Source: Ophiothrix spiculata (taxonomy: Eukaryota > Echinodermata > Ophiuroidea > Amphilepidida > Ophiotrichidae). From it: a stretch of DNA of 34,098 nt. Position numbers and translations under genes: made by a program. Location: the NCBI GenBank assembly GCA_000969725.1, contig JXSR01S015636.1. One strand, 5' to 3'. Of the stretch, positions 11,510 to 20,240 are shown piece after piece (position 1 is the stretch's first letter; each line of letters starts with the position of its first letter). A model generated the notes under the pieces. That model was not told where the DNA came from, made no database searches, and was given only the letters and a program-made list of their open reading frames with translations.

Positions 11510-12425
11510 GATGCCCGATGGAACAATCTGTAAAATGGCGACCGAATTACTCAAGGGGGAAATACCTGCGGCTAATTGCTATAAAATGCATACCTTAGCT
11601 TTAAATGGTTGTATTTTGCCTGCAAACCGATTCATTTGGTGGAATAGCGTCCTCAACGATTTAACTAAGCAAACCTTGGTTGAAATCATTTTGTACATTG
11701 ATTCAAAATATCTTAAAGCTTGGAATCCTAATCTACTAATTAAGCTGAATCTGTCAGATTTCATTTGAATTTTACATTTTTTGTATTCTGAACAGCAGCT
11801 TATGCTCCTTAAAAATTCTGCTTTCAGGCATATTAGAGAAAATGACTAAAATGAGCTCAAAATTTACATTTTCTGAAAAAAATGTACATCGTCATTTGAT
11901 GAACATAACGTGTCAGATTCCTTAGTGCTTTGCTGTACCACCTGAAGCATGATACCTAAATAAGGTTGGTTTACAAATATGATGTACCCTATTTATTAAA
12001 AGCAAAGTATTTTGTTTCAAGGCATGAGGTAATTATCTAGAAATAATAAGTTGCTATTGCGTTTCAACAGTATGCAATTGATCACATTTAGTAAATTTTG
12101 ATACTCTCACATGTCGACTATAATACAGAGATGCCATTGATTTCATTGAAAAAAAACAACTGAAAAAGCCATCTATTCTTGAAAGATACTCCAACAAGGG
12201 CCGAAAATATGTAAAAATATGTAAATTAGGGATCACAAAAAACCCTGAAATTATGGTTTGAGCTTCTAAAAAACCCGATTTCAGGTTAAAACCTGAAAAG
12301 TAGCATCTCTGATTAATAACTGTTTATGACTTGGAAATAGCTAAATACAAGCTCATGTTGTTGTCAACATCCAATCTTAAAAAAGCTTGCAATTAATACA
12401 ACGTCTACATACATATATTTGTGGT
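11510..12425 (+). repeat. Dispersed repeat family A, copy 3 (carries the hAT-like MITE)
   Basis: It is collinear with copies 1 and 2, interrupted at 12126-12311. The overlapping plus- and minus-strand open frames at 11511-11768 come from this repeat and have no recognisable protein. Confidence 0.8.
12126..12311. mobile_element. Small hAT-like MITE, TIR CAGAGATGC
   Basis: CAGAGATGC and GCATCTCTG bound a 186-bp element inside a dispersed-repeat copy (11510-12420). The two other copies, near 640 and 6500, run continuously through this point. The CAG start fits hAT. The flanks (CTATAATA and ATTAATAA) are AT-rich and do not give a clean 8-bp duplication. Confidence 0.8.
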
Positions 12426-12427
12426 CA

Positions 12428-12805
12428 TATCTATAGGTATCTTAAGTGTCCCAAGATCAAAATCAAATATTTTGGTATCATTTTAAAGCTGAGACTTAAA
12501 GATTTAAAATGACAACTTTTGATTACCGGATGTTGGGTTGCAAAGTTATACAATCAAATCTGATTTCGGCCTGTACCTGATTCCTTAAAACATAATTTCG
12601 AAAGAATCGTGTTTAATGTTTGTGGACTACCTAAAACTTGAATGGAGAGTGGAGTTTTATCTTGGATTTTAGTAGTTTCTTTTATTTTTAGATGTTGGAA
12701 CCTGATTGACACAATTCTATACACGTCAAAGGTAACGTTTATGATGAAATCTGAAATTATACCTCGGAAGCGATTTTTGACTATGCTCATCGTCAATAGT
12801 CTGTA
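12428..12805. repeat. Inverted, degraded relative of the 18459-18909 element
   Basis: The stretch from CTATAGGTATCTTAAGTGTC to TGACTATGCTCATC matches the reverse complement of 18530-18890 in order, including GATGTTGGAACCTGATT and GGTAACGTTT. The outer GGGTCATATAT-type termini are lost. The open frame at 12554-12826 is a shadow of this repeat. Confidence 0.8.
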
Positions 12806-12819
12806 GTCAATAGTCAATA

Positions 12820-13388
12820 GTAGCACGTACTATACAATTCGCAGAGAAGGTCCTTTGCTATGGAATAGTTTTAAAGTTGAGTTAAAGAACGCCAAATCAG
12901 TTAATGTTTATAAAAGGAAATATAAGTTATATTTACTATCTACCTTTGGGTAACTTTCATAAGCACTTATACCAAGAGTGTTGAATTATGTATACTTTTC
13001 TGGTTGTGTACAAGTAATTACTAAACATCGTTGACAACCTAGTTGTATATTATTTTTTTTAATAATTTAAATTTACTTGCATTATCTTATATACTATACG
13101 TATTTCACTACTACTAATTACTATTACAATCTTTGCCCATTGATGTAATGTCCTGTCCGGTCTTAAAAGTCCACTACTCCATTCTCCTATCTTGTCTCTT
13201 GTTTGTAATCGTGACTCTCCATACTGTAAGCTAAGTTATATAGTTTTATAATATGATATTTTTGTAACTATCGGGTGACCTTAATTTACGAGCATAGCTC
13301 TTCAAGGTTTTCCCTCCAATGTATTATTATTGTTCTTGTTAACTTACTGGAAAAATAAAACTGAAACTGAAACTGTAAGTGAAACTAT
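12820..13388 (+). mobile_element. 5'-truncated non-LTR retrotransposon: ORF2 C-terminus, 3'UTR and short-repeat tail
   Basis: The frame at 12834-12953 reads TIRREGPLLWNSFKVELKNA then KSVNVYKRKYKLYLLSTFG and a stop. The arrangement T-(I/V)-R-x-x-G-P-x-x-W-N-S followed by a basic YKxK-YLL stretch is the usual end of ORF2 in several CR1/L2-like elements. About 400 bp of AT-rich 3' sequence follows. It ends in AATAAAACTGAAACTGAAAC and further GAAACT units, a short-repeat tail typical of this group. Most of the element is missing. Its 5' edge abuts a TAGTCAATAGTCAATAG tandem and the TIR element at 12428-12805. Confidence 0.75.
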
Positions 13389-13454
13389 AAGGTACATACA
13401 GACTTGACGGGACACATTTATGATTGGAAGGTTGTTACACAAACGCTATATACC

Positions 13455-13874
13455 ACGTGTATCAAAAAAAAAATGTGCACGGATTAAAACTGATTTTGAC
13501 CTTGATAATTTAATCTAGTAAAGCAGATTAAATAAGCTTTAAAATGCAGAAAAAATTATAGAAATCGGATGAAAAATAAAAAAGATATGACCAATTTTGT
13601 GAGTACTTTTAGCTTTTATCATAATGCCATAACCCGTAATTGTGATATGTAATATCTTGCTTAACTGTGTAAATCCCATTGGAATGGAAGAAAAAGAGAC
13701 GTACTTACAAAATGTGTCATATCTTTTTTATTTGTCATCCGATTTCCATCATTTTTTCTGCCATTGAAAGCTTATTAAATTTGCTTTACTACAATAACAC
13801 GAAAATTATGATTTGGTGCTTTTATCAAGGTCAAAATCAGTTTTAATCCGTGCACAATTTTTTTTGATACACGT
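13455..13874. mobile_element. Fold-back element, almost entirely inverted repeat
   Basis: ACGTGTATC, an A-run and TGTGCACGGATTAAAACTGA at the left pair with the complement of the right end. The arms then stay aligned through TTTTGACCTTGAT, AAATCGGATGA and AAAAAAGATATGAC to about 13610, giving arms of about 160 bp and a loop near 13615-13690. There is no coding content. Confidence 0.9.
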
Positions 13875-13984
13875 TGTAAGTTGATAAGATGTACATGTAA
13901 AATAATTACAGATCAATGCACACGGTCGGGGTCAAATTTGTTTCGTTTGTTACATTTTCTATCCTTAACATTATCACAACCATA

Positions 13985-14410
13985 TCTCATCAACCGATTT
14001 TTGACAGTTATCACCACAAAAGTGTTTAAATCTGAGCCAAAATACATGTGTACCCGACTTTTTAATAGCGACGTTCACCTTATTTTTGAATATGAATATG
14101 TGATATTTTGATATTAAGGTGGGAAAAAGATGATTGATTGTGTTGGTGGTTACAAGAAAAAAAAACGGCATATCATAGTTCATGTCATCAATCTTGTTTT
14201 TGAAAGTTGAGTTTTATATTTTCAGTCTTTTCTCCTCTGTGCTTAGAGGTGTTTTGTTGTTAAGCAACTATTAAAGTTTACCTGTTTCAATACGAAATAC
14301 ATTTTTTATTTGTTTTATAAATTTGCATTTTGACTAAACGGGGAAAATAACTTCTAAACTGGCAGGGAAAAGATGGGCATGTGTATTAGGGAATCAGTAT
14401 CACAATTAAC
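13985..14410 (+). repeat. Dispersed repeat family D, copy 2
   Basis: Shares ATATGTGATATTTTGATATT, GATTGTGTTGGTGGTTACAA, AACGGCATATCATA and TCAATCTTGTTTTTGAAAG with copies 1 and 3, and extends through the GGGAATCAGTATCA region like copy 1. The open frames at 13881-14183 are shadows of it. Confidence 0.75.
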
Positions 14411-14589
14411 GTAATTCAACACTACTTTAACATGAAAAATAACACGAAAATAAAGACATATAAAATGTGTACGTATATAGGTTAAAACTAACATTTTGGT
14501 CAACAAATGGCAACTGGCATCTCCGAAAATGTTTCAGCTATGCTCAGTGATAAGAATCAGCGCAAAAACAAATATCAGGGGAAAAAACA

Positions 14590-14712
14590 GTTTTCCTAAT
14601 CATTCCAAATTTATTGAACATGTCAGAAAACATTTCGAGACATATTTTCCCCCTTAAAGTAATCATGAACATTTTCTTAACTCTGTCAAATGTATCCACC
14701 TCAATAAAGCTA
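14590..14712 (+). repeat. Short dispersed repeat F, copy 1 (copy 2 at 16455-16570)
   Basis: AATTTATTGAACATGTCAGA, AAACATTTCGAGA, TCATGAACATTTTCTTAAC and CAAATGTATCCAC recur at 16455-16570 in the same orientation with about 20 differences. Non-coding. Confidence 0.7.
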
Positions 14713-14884
14713 GCTATCTTCTAGAGTATCGTTATTTTTTTGCATACATTTTGTGTAATGATAATCTTAAATAAGATTGTTATGCAGGGAATTCGGTCAA
14801 GTTTCTCCTAATTCCTACGGGATGAAATTTTGCGCTGTGCAGAAAGATATTTCAACAAGATGATATTTAAGTCCTCCCAGCGCA

Positions 14885-15240
14885 ATATTAATGTACTATA
14901 AGCACTCACCGTGTATCCCTAAAGAAAACTTGTTTCCAAACTCAAAATACTTTTTGCTTCAACCGTTTCATAAAGTATGTTTTTCCCATTGTAGATTAAT
15001 CATCTTATGATGTTTCAAATAGCAACGTTAACCTTATCTTGAATATGAAATATATGTGATATTTTGATATTAAGATGAGGAATAGATGATCGATTGTTTT
15101 GTTGGTTACAAGAAAAAAACAACGACATATCATACTTCCTATCATCAATCTTGTTTATGAAACTCGAGCTTTGTATTTGTAGTCTTTTCTCCTCTGCGCC
15201 AAAAGGTGTTTGGCTGTGTAGCAACTCAGTTTAGTTAAAG
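14885..15240 (+). repeat. Dispersed repeat family D, copy 3
   Basis: It runs from GCACTCACCGTGTATCCCTA to GTAGCAACTCAGTTTAG. It is the cleanest copy, without internal insertion. The minus-strand open frame at 15015-15224 is a shadow. Confidence 0.78.
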
Positions 15241-15884
15241 CGTTAAAATATCACGTTAACACACTTAATTCCTAAACCAGATACGTTTATTTTGTGAAGA
15301 TCGGATTTTAAAGAACCCTTGTACAACGACGTTGCCAAATTATGCTGAAAACCACAGCCAATCATGTGGTCAAGTGGTCACTCTATATTACAATTCAATG
15401 ACTACGTGAGCTGCGCAGTTTGACATAAATAATTATTTGGGGAAGAAGGAAACTTGCGGTTGATTGTTATGCAGAGGAACGATGATGATGATAGCAAACA
15501 TGAATTCATTCATATCTCTCCCCGACCTACCCCCAAAAATCATTTGGTAACTTTAAAGGATGATATCATTATCGTAGTAAAAGTTCTTCACATACTTCAA
15601 GTGCAAGATATAAGTTATATATGCATTCAATAACATTATATTTGATTTTTAATGAAGATCACGTGATGATTGAAAAATATTGTTTGGTTGGATGAAAATA
15701 ATGTTTGATTGGATGAAAATAATGTTTGATTGGAGTTCAAAACATTTCCTTCATTCATCATGTGATCAAAATAATAAAATGTGTGAAATATGTCCCGTCG
15801 TCGCTTTCACACAAATGTTTTGCAGACGACATACATGCAGAAGAAAATGCAAGTTACAAAATGGCGCCAAAATGTTGGTCTTAC
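15241..15884. other. Sequence downstream of the last recognised exon; no further exon found
   Basis: Read on the minus strand for the next kinase-homology peptides (D-V/I-L-x-N, D-W-M-F, H-G-N-L-K-S-S-N-C). None was recognised here or elsewhere in 1-15884. Confidence 0.5.
15681..15734 (+). repeat. Tandem repeat, 21-bp unit, about 2.6 copies
   Basis: Units TGTTTG(G/A)TTGGATGAAAAT start at 15681, 15702 and 15723. They produce a seven-residue peptide repeat in the plus frame by chance. Confidence 0.88.
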
Positions 15885-15989
15885 CTGCAAACTGCCCTTA
15901 GGGCAATATTCTGTCATAATACTGATGTTGGGTGGGTCTATACATGCTCCTATAAATTTTGTAACATGATCATGACTTATATCTCTCAT
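15885..15989 (-). CDS. Guanylate cyclase exon: kinase homology domain [10 protein letters not shown]...EYCPKGSLQ
   Basis: This 105-nt, phase 0-0 exon encodes [20 protein letters not shown] then [15 protein letters not shown]. The acceptor is TTCTTTTTCAG and the donor is GTAAGA. F-I-G-A-C-x-D-P-P-N and T-E-Y-C-P-(K/R)-G-S-L-Q are near-invariant in the kinase homology domain of natriuretic-peptide-receptor-type cyclases, where they span the hinge between the two lobes. This is the clearest identification in the window. The next residues in the family would be D-(V/I)-L-x-N, but no matching exon was recognised between here and position 1. The reading beyond the donor is intron. Confidence 0.96.
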
Positions 15990-17156
15990 CTGAAAAAGAA
16001 AATAGTACAAAACACGAGATTATGACGTGTTATAGTTATAAATTAAATACAAGATTGACAGTGATTGAATAGAAAAGGATAATAACTTGAACAAAAACGA
16101 GGAGCTTTGTCCCTCACGGCAAAATAACAAGTACTTAATTAAAGTACCACTTTCATTATGATTTCTAACGTGAGGTGTAAAGATGCGTAATTAAAACACG
16201 ATTTTAACAGGTAATTTTACAATGCTATATTTAAAATTTGCTTCTACTTTCTTTTATTTCTATTTAAGATCAAAATAAAAAGCAAACATGATGAAATGAG
16301 CCTAAAAGCACCAAAATGGCTTTTTAGTAGCACTCCTATCAATTACACTTTACTACATGAAAAACATGACACCTTTTTGGTGGAATGCATAATTAAAGTA
16401 ATTTTGATGTCATTAGCAGATCTAATGCATATGTTGAATAATTAAATCCCAATTAATCATGATATCTCAAAATTTATTCAACTTATCAGAAAACATTTCG
16501 AGAAACATTTTCTTTTCTTTAAAATATTCATGAACATTTTCGTAACACTGCCAAATGTATTCACTTCAAAACGAAGTGAAATAAGTTGGCATTATGATGA
16601 ACTTTTCCCCCTTATATTATATACATTCAGCACTAAATATGACGATGGCAATAATGTTTTTCGAGTACGCTGAATTTCCATCAAGGTGCAGTATTGTATC
16701 TATTAGAAGAATTGCGTCGTTCTTGAAAAAATGAATAGAGTATTGCCATTGAATGGGAACATTTTGTCAAAAAGACACAATCCTGCACCTCACTCTGAAT
16801 TTCTTGAAAAGATGATCTGATAATATCTTGGAGTAATGTCTTCAAAGTTACAGTTTTCAATGTTTGCCTTTTTAATGATATTGTATCTGGAAAAAATGTA
16901 TCTAAAAACAATAAAATATATTATGTCTTTCAGGTTGAGCATGATGATGCGAAAACCTTTTATTAAAGGCATCAAAAGATACAATTTTTTATATCGTTAA
17001 TCTAAAGCATATTAGATACATGGTAAAGATTTGACCACTATCATAGTAGTGAAATAAGACAATATAACATCCGACAACTAGCTACAATCAGGGAAAAAAT
17101 CGTTGAAACACTTGAGTCTTTTCAGGTGCATTCATCCATTTAAAATACTAGAAATT
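15990..17156. other. Intron of the guanylate cyclase; only repeat F seen
   Basis: AT-rich, with the second copy of repeat F at 16455-16570. Open frames at 16681-16984 are not recognisable. Confidence 0.6.
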
Positions 17157-17411
17157 ACAGTAAACGATGGGTAAAGTTGAAGGCAATAAAGAACTCTTCC
17201 CTTCTGACCATCCCCTTCTCCACCCCTGTTTCAATGTTGGATGTAAAGACGCTCCTTGTGTTCGAATCGACATTGAGTGGGGGACGAGGAAAGCGTGCGA
17301 AATCAATGACATGCACAGATAATTGTGCCAAGACTTTTTTCCCTGATTGTAGTTTCGAAAGGATGGTCACATTTTCCGATTTACAAATTTCCACCAAATG
17401 AGTTTACTGTA
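17157..17411. mobile_element. GC-richer island bounded by TACAGTAAAC inverted repeats
   Basis: TACAGTAAAC at 17157-17166 and GTTTACTGTA at 17402-17411 are a perfect 10-bp inverted pair, so the sequence CAGTAAAC...GTTTACTG is flanked by TA on both sides. Both strands are open across nearly the whole interval: about 80 codons on the minus strand (17155-17397) and 74 on the plus (17177-17401). I recognise neither protein. It lies in the intron between the exons at 18312 and 15989. A small pogo-like element is one possibility (inference). Confidence 0.45.
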
Positions 17412-17426
17412 TTCTCAATAAACCGT

Positions 17427-18164
17427 GAAGTGTGAAGTAAGCAGCCAATTAACGCACATACAACAATATAACCATACGGGGAAGTAAATTAGTCCATATT
17501 TTTCGAATCGTACACTTGTACCCAACCTTGCTGAATATTCAAATGAACTTGTGGTCAAGGTTTGTCCCATGTGGTAGCAACAAGGTTAGCCAAAAATAAC
17601 ATTTATAAAATTATGAACAATTCATATATACAAAAACGTTTAATATACAATGTTTTGGTCTTAATCAATCATAATCAATCATTATTAGTATCTTACACAA
17701 TGCATAACTACCAGTTCACAATGTTGTAAGATACAAGGAATATGCTATGGCTTTTGTAGCAGAGTTGCTTTCTGTATACTTTACGGTTTGTATAGTATAT
17801 ACTCTATAAACCTTGATGCAATAAGAAATCAGACTCTGTTACAAGATCCATAGCATATCCCTTGTACTCTTCAACAGTGTGAACTGGTGGTTTTGTATTG
17901 TGTAAGAGACTAGTAATGATTGATTAGGATTGATTAAGGCCGAATCACTGCGTATTAATATATTTTTACATTAATACTTCATAATTTTGGTATTATTTTG
18001 GGCTAATTTTTTTGATAACACATGGACAAACATTGTAAATAAATTCATTTGAATATTCAGCAAGATTTGGTACCTTGTTATGATTTGTGAAATATGGACT
18101 AATTTACTTGCCCGTATGTTCATATTGGTTTATGTGTGTTAATCGGCTACTTGCTGCATACTTC
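17427..18164. mobile_element. Long fold-back element in guanylate cyclase intron
   Basis: The two halves are reverse complements with moderate divergence. GAAGTGTGAAGTAAGCAGCC and AATTAACGCACATA at the left match the complement of the sequence ending TTAATCGGCTACTTGCTGCA and TACTTC. Pairing proceeds inward through ACATACGGG, GTAAATTAGTCCATAT, CCAGTTCACA and ATATGCTATGG to a loop near 17770-17840. The arms are about 330 bp. It begins only about 20 bp downstream of the exon duplication at 18182-18283. A one-armed relative is at 32908-33232. Confidence 0.88.
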
Positions 18165-18181
18165 AAGATTTACATAGTATA

Positions 18182-18283
18182 GATGGACACCTTTAATCAT
18201 TATACTCACATGTTTAAGTTCTATCAAACAATGCTGATTGAGTTCCACTCGTCCTCTATTTACTCTTTTTATAGCTATGATAT
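18182..18283 (-). other. Tandem in-frame duplication of the kinase-homology exon, with its own donor but no acceptor
   Basis: This is the second copy of a 102-bp unit whose first copy is 18284-18385. I see only two differences between the exon parts: CTA to CTT (silent) and CGG to CAG (Arg to Gln). The unit holds exon codons 2-26, the GTGAGT donor (here at 18209) and the first part of the intron. It lacks the polypyrimidine tract and CAG acceptor. The frame stays open from copy 1 through the 27-nt junction into copy 2. Splicing from the second donor would therefore insert 34 residues (VSIMIKGVH plus a repeat of the AIKRVN...IELKH segment). It could be an alternative donor, constitutive, or simply intronic. 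The sequence cannot decide. Confidence 0.9.
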
Positions 18284-18311
18284 GATGGACACCTTTAATC
18301 ATTATACTCAC

Positions 18312-18389
18312 ATGTTTTAGTTCTATCAAACAATGCCGATTGAGTTCCACTCGTCCTCTATTTACTCTTTTTATAGCTATGATATGTCC
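18312..18389 (-). CDS. Guanylate cyclase exon: beta3 (AIK lysine) and alphaC of kinase homology domain
   Basis: This 78-nt, phase 0-0 exon encodes GHIIAIKRVNRGRVELN then RHCLIELKH. The acceptor is a polypyrimidine tract ending ATTACAG and the donor is GTGAGT. The A-I-K lysine corresponds to the conserved beta3 lysine retained in receptor cyclases, and I-E-L-K-H aligns with the end of the alphaC region (F/L-E-L-K-H in vertebrate receptors). The next exon begins MRD, reproducing the family sequence ELKHMRD. Almost the whole exon, from its second codon on, is duplicated in tandem immediately downstream at 18182-18283. This upstream copy is taken as the constitutive one because only it has an acceptor. 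Confidence 0.93.
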
Positions 18390-18458
18390 CTGTAATGATA
18401 AAAAGTGAAGAAAGAAAAAAAACAACATTAGAATTGGATTTCAAAATATATTAGAAGA

Positions 18459-18909
18459 TATATGACCCATCATATCGAAAGGTACCTTAATACCGGCATA
18501 GTAAATTACGAGATACGGGCCATTGAAGCTGAGCATAGTCAAAAATCACATCCAAGGTCGAATTTCTAATTTCATCAGAAACGTTACCTTTAAAGTGTAC
18601 TATATCATATTAATCAGGTTCCAACATCCAAAACACAAGATTAATTTGTTTAAAAAAAGATACAAATCCTTTCTCCATTCAAGTTTTACCAGTACAGAAA
18701 CTTTAAACTTGATTTTCTCAGAACTATAGTTTTCTGAATCAGCTTGAAGCCTTTTACCAATTTGGATGTAACTTTGCAATCGAACATCCAATATCTAAAA
18801 GCAAGGTGTCATTTTAAAGCTTAAAATATAATCTTTCAGATGAGACCAAAAAAATCAATTTTCATTTTGGGACCCTTAAGGTACCTTTCGTTATGATGGG
18901 TCACATATA
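18459..18909. mobile_element. TIR element directly upstream of the duplicated exon (ATATGACCCATCAT family)
   Basis: TATATGACCCATCATATCGA and AAGGTACCTTA at the left pair with TAAGGTACCTTTCGTTATGA and TGGGTCACATATA at the right. An inverted, diverged relative occupies 12428-12805. Its edge is about 70 bp upstream of the acceptor of the exon at 18312-18389, so that branchpoint region is very short. Open frames at 18523-18791 belong to this repeat. Confidence 0.85.
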
Positions 18910-19173
18910 ACATCGCAACCTGTCATTGAGGGGGTTACTACTGATGACCACTTCTGAAATAGGAGGTGTACCTATAAAAAGGTAAGATTTAGAAACACTA
19001 TATTGTAAAAACTATAACATTTGACAAACTTCAATAAAAGTATAATATATTCCTCTTCTATATATATTGCTGATGCAATTTCAGCATCATTACATTGTTA
19101 TTTGTTGTGTTACAAATAGACAAAACTTATGTCAGAAATGCACACGAAAAAACACAATAATAAGCATGCTGCT

Positions 19174-19206
19174 TGGTAGGTAGGTAGGTAGGTATTTAGG
19201 TAGGTA
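19174..19206 (+). repeat. GGTA microsatellite
   Basis: About seven GGTA units, one altered to TTTA. Confidence 0.9.
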
Positions 19207-20117
19207 TAATTCTAATGCTCGCCTTTTTTCCCAAGAACTTAATTGTATTGCTCAAACATAACAAAGTTGAGTATAGACCTGAATAAAAAAAATCATAATT
19301 ACCATATACTTGCCTTTTAAAATGAATTCGTACCATTGGAAGCCGGATAATACCCTTAAAATTGAACAAGCTTTTTTTTTTTCATTCTCCTAATCTAACC
19401 TAACAATTGATTGACAGGTACGTTGCAAACAAAACATTCTAGAATGTGTGGAATGTGGATGAGGAATTCAGGTATTCCTAATTTACAAAATGAATTTACA
19501 GGAAGATGGTTTGATGATTAACCATAAACAACTATGCCAAGTTTGGTTTAAGTTTAAAGAATGATTCTAACCCCTGCAATTCATTCATGCAACTTTTTCT
19601 ATTGCATGTATATATGAAACATAGTGGCTGATAAATTGTGACAAATTATTATCAATTCTGATTTAAGACGAATGCAACTTAAATCTTAGCATCTGTTTAG
19701 CTAATCATATCTGTTGGTTTTGTGATAAATGTCATGTTGTGCCATATACTGCACTCTACGGTATGTACTTTGATTGTATGTATTTTGATGCTTAAAGGTT
19801 GTAAGTACATATGTTTGATATAGTAGATACTGCATTTGGTTATGAAAAAAAATTACATTGTATCTTGTCTCCTCATTTCTAAACGCATCTTTCAAGGAAA
19901 AGAAAAGGAAGTTATTTTCATGTAATCTTGAACTCACATACTAAGTTTTTTCTTTTCAGGGCATATATATACAAAGAAATATCTGCCATTGTTCTTGAGG
20001 ATTTATTTAACAAGAGAAACGCCGTTAAGCAGTATTTTCTGTCTGAATTGTATGAAATGTCGATAATTTCAGAAAGATTTAATTGAAAACAATGTATAGA
20101 CTTGTTGAAAAAGATAG

Positions 20118-20240
20118 GGTCTTTTAACGGAGGAATCTTTTAAACACAACAGAACAGCCATTTGGGCAATTTTGTTTTCTTAAAGAAGGAATCTTTTATC
20201 GATATTTTACATGACAGAACAGTCATTTGGGCATTTTTGG
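20118..20240 (+). repeat. Local imperfect direct repeat of about 58 bp
   Basis: GGAATCTTTTA...ACAGAACAG(C/T)CATTTGGGCA occurs at 20134-20166 and again at 20188-20233. Confidence 0.75.

Noticed and set aside
15680-15901. Plus-strand frame with repeated MFDWMKI
   Set aside because: Produced by a 21-bp tandem repeat, and its end overlaps the minus-strand cyclase exon.
18523-18791. Overlapping open frames on both strands next to the guanylate cyclase exon
   Set aside because: They lie wholly within a TIR element that has an inverted relative at 12428-12805.
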